From: Ryuthela nishihirai
Taxonomy: Eukaryota; Arthropoda; Arachnida; Araneae; Heptathelidae
DNA length: 64,000 nt
Direction of reading: 5' to 3'
NCBI GenBank assembly: GCA_038380435.1
Contig: JAWZYU010000034.1
Span: 36,270,901-36,334,900, forward strand
Made by a program: the position numbers and the translations under genes. Below are positions 31,428 through 41,616 of the stretch, piece after piece. The stretch's first letter is position 1, and the number at the start of each line of letters is the position of its first letter. The notes below the pieces were generated by a model. That model had not been told where the DNA came from. It was given only the letters and a program-made list of their open reading frames with translations, and did no database searches.

Positions 31428-33194
31428 ATAAATGCATGTTTGGGGAAAGAATAGTAACTCCAATTACATTTTTGTATTTTTTTCTTGTTAATATTTCGTC
31501 TAACATCTTGTTTCAGTACAGAAATGGTGAAAATTTCACAGATTATATTATAATTTATACGGATTATATATATTAGACTTTGAAACACCATTTTCGAAAC
31601 TTTTTGTAATTTCTCCAAAATTGCTAAAACTGTAGCTACATTCTTTTACTATTGTCTGCAATTTTTGCTTTAGGTGGCATTTTCTGTAAACGATTATTCT
31701 GGCTTAATTACTTACTGAAAGGGACCGAATTTCGAGAAAATTTTGGTTTTAAATACAAGTATTCCTCAATTTATGAAAGAGGTGCAATGCTGGAAAACGT
31801 GTCATTAAGTGAAAATTCATAAATTAGAAAAGCTTTTCCCATTAAAATAAGAAAAATCAGGTTTGGAGAGCATACTATCATGCACATAAAAACAACCCAA
31901 AATACCCCTGCCCAAATATTTAGTTGATTAAAATTATAAACATTCATTAACTTTTGAAGAGTTAGCCGGGGAAAAAATTAGTTTTAGCAGGAATGGAACC
32001 CGAACCCACAACCAAAGACAAATTTACAAAGACATTTGCCTGTGAGTTATTCTTATTTAATTTCACACTGCTGATGCTACATGGATCATCAATGTTAATT
32101 GGAAACATAATATCCTTCTGTGCACATTATATGTGCCTCATTCTTGATTGACAAATGTCGTCATGGACTCCTCCTCTTCATTGAATTATGTTCATAGTCA
32201 TCTGTTAACTAAGGATTGATTTCAGCTGGATTTGTTAATGCACCTGACACTTTTTCAGAGGTTTGGATCCCTCTCCTCGTCAAATCACAATTTTTTCCCG
32301 CTAGATTCTTCAATTCTATGTTAAGACTCAGAGGTTTAGATCCCTCTCCTCGTCAAATCTCATTTTTTTTCCTCTTGACTCTTCAGTTCTAAGTTAATAA
32401 AACATTGCATGTGATTTACTGTTATTGAATTTTATTAACTTCATTCCTAAAACTGTTATTTCTATTCACTGAAACTTCTCTATTCTCATCGTGTGTATAT
32501 AAAGATTCTTTTTAGTAGGTACCAGGAAATTAATGATTAACAAAATTGAAAAATTGATTAACAATTATCTTTTGCGGAATGAAGAAATGATATACGTGAC
32601 CCGATCTCAGAAATTTCAGTTGTGGCTATTCTAGAAGTAAAGAAAAATTGAAATTATTTCAAAACATAACTGGTATAGAGTCCAACTTTCATATTTTAGG
32701 CTAATTGCAAAAATTTTCACATTCAAGCATATACACACATCAAGAAAAATCAAAGTAGGGAAAAATGAATGCACATATGTTACTTGCTACCGTTTGCATT
32801 GAGAAAAATGATATGTATATTTTTCTCTAAGTGAAAAATCAGATCTCATTCAGTGTATTTAAGATTGTTTATATTATATGTTAAAAAATGTTGTCATTAC
32901 TTTGTTCTTGTGTTAAATATTAATAACCTGGATGAGCTGATGCTCTTAGGTTACTTACATTGTACTAATGTGAATTTATATCAAAAGAAATAAGTAAATA
33001 AAAAAGCCTTCACCTATTTTTGGAGACTTAGTATTGAAATATGAACATGAACAACCGAATTCGCTTCTAAAAAGTTTTTAAAGATAAAAAAAAGTTCCTA
33101 CTTTTTAGAATGTGAAAAATGTAATTTGATTATATGCAGAGAACAATTAATTGAGCAATTAAGTGAGCTATATGACGAAAATTGTAATACTTGA
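31428..33194. other. No recognisable gene
   Basis: Long AT-rich stretch, presumably intronic. It contains only the tandem pair at 32258-32400. Confidence 0.45.
32258..32400. repeat. Two-copy tandem repeat, about 73 bp
   Basis: CAGAGGTTTGGATCCCTCTC and CAGAGGTTTAGATCCCTCTC open the two units; both continue CTCGTCAAATC and TTCTAAGTTAA-like sequence. Confidence 0.8.
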
Positions 33195-33850
33195 AAAATA
33201 TGAGTTGAAAATAAAAATTGGTTATCCTGACTGGGATTTGAACCCAAGTCTGGGAAATCAACCGTCTTAACCCCTAGACCACCCTAGAAGCATGCCGGGC
33301 ATCTTACCCCTAGACCACCCCAGAAACATGCCGGGCATCTTAACCCCTAGACCACCCTAGAAGCATGCTGGGCATCTTACCCCTAGACCACCCCAGAAGC
33401 ATGCCGAGCATCTTAACCCCTAGACCACCCCAGAAGCATGCGGGCATCTTACCCGTAGACCACCCCAGAAGCATGCCGGGCATCTTAACCCCTAGACCAC
33501 CCCAGAAGCATGCTGGGCATCTTAACCCCTAGACCACCGAGGAACTGGCCAACTAAGTGACATATAAGCCTTCCTGTTTGATTCACCAGTGGCGCCATCG
33601 AATAGTTTATATAAAGCTGTGAGCGTGAGTGACAAATATTACTACCATCAAATATGTGGCTGCTTGGCTGCCCAACTCCTGATAATAGATGGCGCCACTG
33701 GTGAATCAAACAGGAAGGCATGTATGTTACTTAGTTGGAGAGTTGGACAGCTCATCGGTGGTCTAGCAGTTAAGATGCCCGTCATGCTTCTTGGAGATCT
33801 GGGTTCGAATCCTAGTCATAACAACCAATTTTTATTTTCAACTCATTTTT
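33195..33850. mobile_element. Fold-back with tRNA-like sequences in both arms
   Basis: GAGTTGAAAATAAAAATTGG at the left returns inverted at the right end (CCAATTTTTATTTTCAACTC). CTTCCTGTTTGATTCACCAG with TGGCGCCAT (33571-33599) returns inverted at 33690-33718. Each arm holds a tRNA-like stretch: right arm, plus strand, A box TGGTCTAGCAG and B box GGGTTCGAATCC; left arm, minus strand, GGGTTCAAATCCC. Acceptor stems do not pair, so these are tRNA-derived, not tRNA genes. The left arm is enlarged by the minisatellite at 33263-33540. Confidence 0.8.
33263..33540 (-). repeat. 37-39 bp minisatellite of tRNA D-arm/anticodon-arm sequence
   Basis: About seven units. On the plus strand each reads CATCTTAACCCCTAGACCAC then CCCAGAAGCATGCCGGG. 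Reversed, it is GGTGGTCTAGGGGTTAAGAT followed by GCCCGGCATGCTTCTGG, matching a single copy in the right arm. Units vary in AACCCC versus ACCCC. Confidence 0.9.
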
Positions 33851-34125
33851 TTAAGTGTTCTTTGTCTACAGGACTTTTCCTGTGATAATTTATTACTGGA
33901 AAATTGTAATGAAAATTGCAAAGTTTTGGTTAATAAATTGCGTAATATTATTTTTGAAGGGCATTTTTTAGGGAAATTGTCGTGTCTGCTATGTAGCCTG
34001 GACAGCTCAGTAATTTGTGAGGTTTAGGATCTGTGGTTCTTAGCTTTGATTACTGACCTTGTTAGAATTGATAGTTTTTCATTTTCTTCTATTGTTTTAA
34101 TCTGAGAAGACAGTTTTTGGGAAAC

Positions 34126-34203
34126 TGTTTCCGTTCGAGGTATTCCTGCATTTTGTTTTCTTTAGTTGTAAACTGCGATGTCATTGCCTTCGTTATCTGC
34201 GTC
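34126..34203 (+). repeat. Dispersed duplicate, copy 1 (with 36068-36150)
   Basis: GGTATTCCTGCATTTTGTTT, an acceptor-like TTTCTTTAG, and GTAAACTGCGATGTCATTGC recur 2 kb downstream with few changes. Confidence 0.75.
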
Positions 34204-34212
34204 CCAAAAGCT

Positions 34213-34495
34213 AAAAACGTTTTGGGGTAAATGGTTTGGTCACAAGAACCTCAGAGGCTCAAGGCCGTGTAGGAGAAGAGGACTCACTGAATTTCTGTTA
34301 GGAGAAGTTCTGTAAAGACCGCTGTCAAGACCATTCATTGTGTTCTTTAATGTGCACAAAGTATGGCTCTCTGAACCACGGCTTAATGCCCCATTTGATG
34401 GAAGGTCTTTTTCACCAAGGGCTAATTGGTAGTAGAGAGAATTTCAATGCAGGCACAGTGGAGACTCGAACCTAGGTTCATGGTAGGTTAACATG
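34213..34495 (-). mobile_element. S1 SINE, old copy
   Basis: Minus strand, from GGGGTAAATGGTTTGGTCAC to the reversed B box GACTCGAACCTAGG. Strongly diverged with deletions; the A-box region is replaced by the palindrome at 34502. Confidence 0.75.
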
Positions 34496-34501
34496 AGGTG
34501 T

Positions 34502-34562
34502 CTTAAAATTAGGTCTCAGTCGGTAGCGCCCGTCGCGCTACCGACTGAGACCCCATTTTAAG
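34502..34562. repeat. Near-perfect hairpin made of the S1 A box
   Basis: GGTCTCAGTCGGTAGCGC (34512-34529) pairs perfectly with its reverse complement at 34535-34552 around a CCGTC loop. An outer 8 bp arm CTTAAAAT/ATTTTAAG adds after a 2-base bulge. The stem contains CTCAGTCGGTAGCGC, the S1 A box. Confidence 0.95.
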
Positions 34563-34701
34563 TATTATTTTTGTATTTAGTTTAACTAAGAACCTCTGCA
34601 CCTGAGAGTTTCAGGTCAGAGCTTGAAAGTTCGAGTTCAGGAGCATCATACTGTATTAGACATTGTGATTTTTAATCTCTTTTTCGAATTGTTTTGGGCA
34701 G

Positions 34702-34944
34702 CGTTGATTCAAGATTATTTCAGGAGGAGGAAGGCTGTGTGGACTTCGAAAATTTGCAATGTTTCCCTGGAGATCTTGATGTTTCAGATTTGTCTAAAAC
34801 ATTTTTAGCAATTTTTTCATCATTGAGTGTTTTTGTTACCTTTTTGATGATTGAAGCTGTAGCGACCTGTAAAGAGCTAAGATACGTGAAATACTGTTAC
34901 TCCTGGTATCTTATTAGAGAAAAAATATTCCAAATGCTGAAAAG
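34702..34944 (+). CDS. Candidate internal exon of an unidentified host gene (exon B)
   Basis: The acceptor follows a long pyrimidine tract (TTTTTCGAATTGTTTTGGGC then AG) and the donor is AAAAG/GTATGG. The open frame begins with one base C then VDSRLFQEEEGCVDFENLQC, continues FPGDLDVSDLSKTFLAIFSS and a hydrophobic LSVFVTFLMIEAVATC segment, and ends YLIREKIFQMLK plus two bases. An acidic stretch followed by hydrophobic helices suggests a helical protein; family unknown. Its phase fits exon A. An alternative acceptor at 34721-34723 would remove seven codons. Confidence 0.5.
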
Positions 34945-34997
34945 GTATGGATATTTTTTTTATAATTTATTCTTCTTATTTGATCTAAATCTTTCAG

Positions 34998-35058
34998 GTC
35001 TTTATGGCCTTGCCATTTAGCCACTGTGTGCGCAAAAGGGCAGTTCAGAGGTAAAACA
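34998..35058 (+). mobile_element. S1 SINE 3' end, diverged
   Basis: TATGGCCTTGCCATTTAGCC to TTCAGAGGTAAAACAG. Confidence 0.6.
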
Positions 35059-35305
35059 GTGATCGCAACATGAAAAATTAATATAATTAATTTTTATAAC
35101 CACAGCCAATTTTGCTTCAGCTTAAAAGAATAGAGTATATTTTTGGATGATTGATTTCTTATTGTCACGAACTCTTTTTGCCTGTGGTTTTTTTTTTGGC
35201 ATAGTTATGAATGAAATAAATATTAAATAAAAAATACACCGAGCTGGGTAAAGGAGACTTGTGTCCACCGGGCACGTAGCCCTAAAATATTTTTAAGAAC
35301 GTATG

Positions 35306-35693
35306 TTGGTTGTGTTGTGTTACCTCTGAGCGGCACTTTTTTGCACACAATGGGCTAAATGGCCAGGTCACAAGGACCCCGAAGGCTCAGAGAAGGTTGG
35401 GGGAGGGGACGCACTGGAACAGCTGTTGGGAGACAGATGGTAAGCCTCCCGTCAAGGCCATCCAGCGTGTTCTTTAACGTACACAGGGTATGGCTCTCCC
35501 GCACACGGGGCCACGGCTTATCGTCCCATCCGACGGACGGCGGCCTTTCCAAGCCTATCGGTGTCCCCTACTGACCGTGGGCAGGGCGGGGAATTTTGCG
35601 GAGATAAATCTCAACGCTGACCCAGCTGGGACTCGAACCTGGGAACTACAGATTACGAGCCTGGCGCGCTACCGACTGAGCCACCCCCGCCCC
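35306..35693 (-). mobile_element. S1 SINE, full length, young
   Basis: Target duplication GAACGTATG at 35297-35305 and 35694-35702. The tail has one extra G (TTGGTTGTGTTGTGTTACC). Confidence 0.92.
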
Positions 35694-35702
35694 GAACGTA
35701 TG

Positions 35703-36584
35703 GTGGAAGGAGGAGTAAAACTAAATGATGGTGTAAGTGCAGAAGGGAAAAAAATCAATATTGGTACAATGTTTTGTTTACCTTTGACACAATTTAAGTT
35801 TTTAATGGTAATAAAATAATAAAAAGTTAATGCATATCGAGATTTAAGTTTTAAATTTTAGTAATCATTTTTCATCGTGGGAGAATTAAGCGATCCAAAC
35901 CTGATATCTCCATTGTTAGGTAAGATTCGTTAAATTCGCTACTTCCAGGCTTTGATTTCAGAAGAATAAATACGTACTGTGAATTGAACCCAAACCATGT
36001 GTATTTTATTGAAACGCATGTAACGGACTAAAACTAATGCGAAATATTTAATTTTTTGGTTTCCTTTGTTTCCATTGTTCAAGGTATTCCTACATCTTGT
36101 TTTCATTTTCAGTTGTAAACTGCGACGTCATTGCCTTCGTCATCTGCGTCACTACTATTAAAATTTCATGGCGTCATTTCCGGTTTTTGACTTCTGAGAG
36201 ACAGCTTGCATTTTAAGCTTCAGCATCCATGATCTTTGGACATTTCGTCGTATCTCTGAGGACTGTCTGGAATTTTTATTTGTTTTAGCTGAACTAAAAA
36301 AAGCTGTTCGTCTGTAAACGATAACAGGGGCCAGTTTAGAAATCGCCTTAGTTGCTATGACAACCGGACAAAATTCTAATTTATGATGACGTTTCTTTAT
36401 AAGCTTTGGAATATAAATGCAAAGCTTAATAGTAATGTAAGAGTCTCACATTTTGAAAATGTAAAGCGGTTCAGGCAAATAAGGTTTATTTCGGACAATT
36501 TTTTTCTCATTTTTATATTTGCACGAACTATCATATATTTATATCATTACGTACACATGGAACATGGGTGTAACAACCTCCTCC
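35703..36584. other. No gene; holds dispersed duplicate copy 2
   Basis: AT-rich. Positions 36068-36150 repeat 34126-34203, with the acceptor-like TTTTCATTTTCAG and GTAAACTGCGACGTCATTGC. No complete frame with splice sites on both sides was found. Confidence 0.5.
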
Positions 36585-37265
36585 TCTTAGGGAGTCGGTA
36601 GCACTCCAGGCTCTTATGGCGCTATTCTCAGATTGGAATCTCAGCAGTGCCACGTCATTGCAAGGAATTTTTTCCTTTAATCTCCACCCTGCACTCAATC
36701 AGAAAGGGAAACCAATGAGCTTGGAAATACTGTTGTTGGGTTGTTTTACCTCTGAGCGGCACTTTTTTTGCACACCATGGGCTAAATGGCCAGGTCACAT
36801 GGACCCCGAAGGCTCAGAGAAAGTTGGGGGAGGGGACCCACTGGAACAGCTGTTGAGAGACAGATGGTAGCCTCCCGTCAAGGCCATCCAGCGTGTTCTT
36901 TAACGTGCACAGGGTATGGCTCTCCCGCACACGGGGCCACGGCTTAACGTCCCATCCGACGGACGGCGGACTTTCCAAGCCCATCGGTGTCCCCTACTGA
37001 CCGTGAGCAGGGCGGGGAATTTTGCGGAGATAAATCTCAACGCTGACCCAGCTGGGACTCGAATCTGGAAACTACAGATTACGAGCCTTGCGCGCTACCG
37101 ACTGAGCCACCCCCGCCTCTCTGCTGTTGGAAAGACATATCCGTTCAAGAGAGCCATACCTCGTTATCGTTAAAGAACCGCTGGATGGCTTGGACGGTAT
37201 GCTTCTGTCTCCTAGCAGCTGTCTAGGCAGCGATTCCCTTCTCTAATTTTCACTGAGCTCGTGGG
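36585..37265 (+). mobile_element. Old S1 SINE split by a young one
   Basis: Head and body 36585-36730 with the GAGAAAGG-type variant (CAATCAGAAAGGGAAACC). It resumes at 37124 with GAAAGACATATCC and GTTCAAGAGAGCCATACC, and ends at TCGTGGGGTCCTTCTT. The mariner-flank homology begins right there. Confidence 0.8.
36736..37117 (-). mobile_element. Young S1 SINE nested in the old one
   Basis: Opposite orientation to its host copy. Short target duplication CTGTTG at 36730-36735 and near 37124-37129. Confidence 0.88.
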
Positions 37266-37796
37266 GTCCTTCTTCTTTAATGAGCATGTGCATGTATAGT
37301 CTGCCCTTGCTTTACCTATATTTCTAAGTTTTCCATTTTTTTTAAATAATAATAATAATTTATTTTCATACTTATTTTTAAAGTCTAATATTTTAATTAA
37401 TTTTGCTTTTATATTTTTACTTTTACTACAATATTGCATTCACTATTTTATAATCTATAAAATCTTCTAAACGTCTACTTGCTCTGTGATTTTCTTCTGG
37501 TTTCTCACTTCATGTGCCACGACAAAAAAAATATGATTCTTCTAGATTTAGAGGTTTAGAAGTATTTAATGTATTAAATTTTAATGTTTACATAAATTAT
37601 ATTCCTCGTATAAGAGACATCTACTTTTCTCTAATTCTTGACATTCATCTACAGAACTAAAACAATTGCACTTACTTCAACGAAATTTTTACTGTTCTTC
37701 AAAGTACTCCTCTCCAGCATCTATGCAAAGTTGCAGATGTCTACGCCAATTCTGGAACATTTGGTGATACTCCTGTTGAGGAATACTCCGTAACTT

Positions 37797-38182
37797 GGGG
37801 GCAGGGGTGGCTCAGTCGGTAGCGCGCCAGGCTCGTAATCTGTAGTTCCCAGGTTCGAGTCCCAGCTGGGTCAGCGTTGAGATTTATCTCCACAAAATTC
37901 CCCGCCCTGCCCACGGTCAGTAGGGGACACCGATGGGCTCTAAAAGGCCGCCGTCCGTCGGATGGGACGTTAAGCCGTGGCCCCGTGTGCGGAAGAGCCA
38001 TACCCTGTGAACGTTAAAGAACACGCTGGATGGCCTTGACGGGAGGCTACCATCTGTCTCCCAACAGCTGTTCCAGTGGGTCCCCTCCCCCAACCTTCTC
38101 TGAGCCTTCGGGGTCCATGTGACCTGGCCATTTAGCCCATGGTGTGCAAAAAAGTGCCGCTCAGAGGTAAAACAACCCAACC
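37797..38182 (+). mobile_element. S1 SINE, full length, in mariner copy 2
   Basis: First of two head-to-tail copies. Left target sequence CTCCGTAACT at 37786-37795. Shares GGGCTCTAAAAGGCCGCC with the next copy. Confidence 0.92.
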
Positions 38183-38550
38183 CAGTCGGTAGCGCGCCAG
38201 GCTCGTAATCTGTAGTTCCCAGGTTCGAGTCCCAGCTAGGTCAGCGTTGAGATTTATCTCTGCAAAACTCCCCGCCCTGCCCACGGTCAGTAGGGGACAC
38301 CGATGGGCTCTAAAAGGCCGCCGTCCGTCGGATGGGACGTTAAGCCGTGGCCCCGTGTGCGGGAGAGCCATACCCTGTGCACGTTAAAGAACACGCTGGA
38401 TGGCCTTGACGGGAGGCTACCATCTGTCTCCCAACAGCTGTTCCAGTGGGTCCCCTCCCCCAACCTTCTCTGAGCCTTCGGGGTCCATGTGACCTGGCCA
38501 TTTAGCCCATGGTGTGCAGAAAAGTGCCGCTCAGAGGTAAAACAACCCAA
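38183..38550 (+). mobile_element. S1 SINE, second of the tandem pair
   Basis: Begins inside the A box (CAGTCGGTAGCGCGCC) directly after the first tail. Right target sequence CTCGGCAACT at 38551-38560. The shared CTCTAAAAGG variant suggests a tandem duplication of one insertion. Confidence 0.92.
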
Positions 38551-39505
38551 CTCGGCAACTCTGAATGAATGTATTTTGCAAGGTCTTGCACCCTTGAAAA
38601 AAGGTTTCCCAGCAAGTTCGTTTTTAATTTTTGAAAAGAATCAAAAATTGCGTGGTGCAAGATTGAGTGAAATGCAGGATGGGTAGCTGTTTGATTTTTT
38701 CCTGCTCAGAAATAAACCGTAACTTATCGAGTTTTGTGAGTACTGGCATTGTCGTGAAGAAGGAGAACCCCTGACACGCCTGTTGTTGGACGCTGCTCCT
38801 TCATCTCTTTAACCATTTTAGGCAAAACAATGTTAGTGTCGTATTAGCCGTTTATTGTAATTTTTTCAGATAAAGTGCCCACGACTACCACTCCTTGGGA
38901 ATTGTGAACATCCTCATCATTGAGCGAAAGTCTTATCGGAGGATTTGGGGACGCAGTTCATCTTCCGCAACCCAAACATATTTGACTTTTTTTTTGGGGG
39001 GGGGGGGGAGTTATATAGCGATAAAACCATGTCTCCTCATCTGTGACAATATCTGTTAACCGTTTGGCGCCACTTGGTTAAAACATTACCAGCATTTCCG
39101 TACACGAGTCGACTCTAGCCCTTTTTTGCTGTTCTGTCAGTTTGTGGGCTGCCCACTTGGCACTGATCTTTCGGAAATTTAAATGTTACTGAATAACTGT
39201 TTCCATACTGCCAATCTGATACTTAATTACTTGAACGGTGATGTGTGGGTTTTTCTTAATGAGTTCACGAACAGCAGCGATGGTTCTCTCGTTCATGGTC
39301 TCCTTTGTTCTTCATGCACGAGGATTGACCTTCTTTGAATTTGCGCATTCATTCCGTAACAATGCCATATGAATAGACATGATCCCACATATACTTGTGA
39401 TCAATTGGCATGAGCTGAAACCCCCAAGCAGTATCCTTGTGAAAATATAAAATCTTTCCCCCATCGTGAGTAGGTTCCATAGCAATAACGTGCAGATTTC
39501 GCAGA

Positions 39506-39947
39506 CCGAACTTTACGCGCCGCCAGCAAAGAGTGTAGGAATGGAGGTAGGAAGAGAGGGAGTCTCCCTATCGCTTGAAAACTGTAACCGAGCGTCGCTA
39601 TATTGTTGCTAGTGCTATCACTGTGTTAAAGGACGACAGATTGCATTAAAAAATGCATACGTGCATCGCGTTTGGATGCATTAACAAACCTGCGAAAAAG
39701 ATCAAAGGGATAAATTTCATAGGTAAGAAGTAATGCTAAAGTTTTGCTTTGTAAATTGAAAACTTTTTTGTTATTTCAACTATTTATGACAGTATGACAG
39801 CATAGTTAGGACTTTCGGGAAGAGAGATTGCGAAACTTTCCCAGTGTTTTAAATGTAAACCGATTAAATAAAGGTTCATTTTAAATTCAGAGAAAGAAAT
39901 AATAAATCAAGAAATGGGAGAGAACATAATACGCACATTATTCATTT
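39506..39947. other. No recognisable gene
   Basis: Moderate GC at first, then AT-rich. Short frames only, for example a start at 39653 reading MHTCIAFGCINKPAKK, too short to judge. Confidence 0.4.
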
Positions 39948-39959
39948 CCTATGCTTTTG

Positions 39960-40340
39960 GGGGCGGGGGTGGCTCAATCGGTAGCGCGCCAGGCTCGTAA
40001 TCTGCAGTTTCCAGGTTCGAGTCCCAGCTGGGTCAGCGTTGAGATTTATCTCCGCAAAATTCCCCGCCCTGCCCACGGTCAGTAGGGGACACCGATGGGC
40101 TTGGAAAGGCCGCCGTCCGTCGGATGGGACGTTAAGCCGTGGCCCCGTGTGCGGGAGAGCCATACCCTGTGCACGTTAAAGAACACGCTGGATGTCCTTG
40201 ACGGGCTACCATCTGTCTCCCAACAGCTGTTCCAGTGGGTCCCCTCCCCTAATCTTCTCTGAGCCTTCGGGGTCCATGTGACCTGGCCATTTAGCCCATG
40301 GTGTGCAAAAAAGTGCCGCTCAGAGGTAAAACAACCCAAC
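39960..40340 (+). mobile_element. S1 SINE, full length, young
   Basis: Target duplication CCTATGCTTTTG at 39948-39959 and 40341-40352. A small deletion, GACGGGCTACC, in place of GACGGGAGGCTACC. Confidence 0.93.
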
Positions 40341-40565
40341 CCTATGCTTTTGATGAACCCTTCCGAAAGGCTACAGAATTTTCGTTATGCTAGGGAGAAC
40401 CTAACTTGAAAGCTTTCAATCCCAAAGCTATTTGAAAGATAGAGATAGACCCGGTGCCTGAGACCTCCCGAACTCATTTCTGTGAAGTATTTATTATTAA
40501 AAAATTAATTGGTGGTTGAAAAACATTATGTATAAGCGGTTTTCAGATTAGCAATGCTGTATTGT

Positions 40566-40665
40566 GAGGTCCCGCCATCCTCACAGACCTTCTACTATGG
40601 CGTATAAATTGACAGGCCCCTGTCAGACCTCTGTGGCAAGCAGCTGCTTGAGGACTTTTTTTTAT
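40566..40665 (+). mobile_element. S2 SINE, 5' truncated
   Basis: From GAGGTCCCGCCATCCTCACA to CTTGAGGAC plus a T run. No head. Confidence 0.85.
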
Positions 40666-40914
40666 TGTAACATGGATCCGATTCCATCTTTTTTTGTCCA
40701 GTACCTGTATTTCTGTACATTGGATATTGCTTTTGGCGTCTATTTTATTTTGAACCTAAACACTACTAAAACACATTAGTTTCTAGTATTTTTCTTTCCT
40801 TCCCACCAAAAAAAATTTGTCATTTATTTCTTAAAACAGAAAAGTTGTGTTTTCCACCCTTCGTGGGGGAGGGGAGTCAGTACTCGACGATCCAAATTTC
40901 AAGTTTCTGTCATG

Positions 40915-41301
40915 GGTTGGGTTGTTTTACCTCTGAGCGGCACTTTTTTGCACACCATGGGCTAAATGGCCAGGTCACATGGACCCCGAAGGCTCAGAGA
41001 AGGTTGGGGGAGGGGACCCACTGGAACAGCTGTTGGGAGACAGATGGTAGCCTCCCGTCAAGGCCATCCAGCGTGTTCTTTAACGTGCACAGGGTATGGC
41101 TCTCTCCCGCACACGGGACCACGGCTTAACGTCCCATCCGACGGACGGCGGTCTTTCCAAGCCCATCGGTGTCCCCTACTGACCGTGGGCAGGGCGGGGA
41201 ATTTTGCGGAGATAAATCTCAACGCTGACCCAGCTGGGACTCGAACCTGGGAACTACAGATTACGAGCCTGGCACGCTACCGACTGATCCACCCCCGCCC
41301 C
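40915..41301 (-). mobile_element. S1 SINE, full length, young
   Basis: Target duplication GTTTCTGTCATG at 40903-40914 and 41302-41313. Confidence 0.93.
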
Positions 41302-41313
41302 GTTTCTGTCATG

Positions 41314-41614
41314 AATCGTTACGATAGTTCTTTAGAGTTTTAACATTTTCTAGCTAGCTATTACGCCCTCTTAACGGTGCAAATTAAAGCTCCTGAAAGA
41401 TAAAAAAAATTATGAATCGTAATATATCATGAGACATCTCGAAAAAAAAAAAGAGTTTTTTGTTTATCTCTAAAAAAAGAAAAATATTTTAAGGTGTACG
41501 AATGAACGAAAAAGGCTGACGACAAAGTGAAAAATTAGCATGTTTTTGGAAACGAGCTAAGAAACAGTGAAGTAGCCATGATTTTTTGGAGGAGGGTTAA
41601 ATATTTAATTAATA
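41314..41614. other. No recognisable feature
   Basis: AT-rich with several A runs. Confidence 0.45.
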
Positions 41615-41616
41615 TA

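Larger units (their letters stand above)
37266..39505 (-). pseudogene. Dead mariner-type transposase, copy 2, split by two SINEs
   Basis: Reverse-strand homologue of 3841-5480. Matching landmarks, read in reverse, include CGTTATTGCTATGGAACCTA near 39490 and the VNEKT-like block near 39290. Another is CACGCAATTTTTGATTC near 38650, equal to the C-terminal PRDFWFF region. The C-terminal helices match around 37740. A poly-G run at 38997-39010 and many stops confirm decay. Homology continues into 37270-37640 beyond the frame. Confidence 0.82.

Noticed and set aside
33263..33540. CRISPR array
   Set aside because: Units are contiguous 37-39 bp repeats without unique spacers, in an animal genome, and derive from tRNA-like sequence.
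34510..34560. Rho-independent type terminator
   Set aside because: A stem-loop followed by T-rich sequence would fit bacteria, but the window is eukaryotic and the stem is SINE A-box sequence.
37917..38180. Recurrent minus-strand frame of about 87 codons (MGCFTSERHFFAHHGLNGQ...) found across many S1 copies
   Set aside because: It is the antisense of S1 body sequence. It recurs because the SINE recurs, it is read in either orientation relative to neighbours, and indels break it freely.
40966..41343. Frames of the MARSHGPRRLREGWGRGPTG and MALPHTGPRLNVPSDGRRPF types
   Set aside because: Other frames of the same SINE; no selection on codons, no start context, and shifts between copies.
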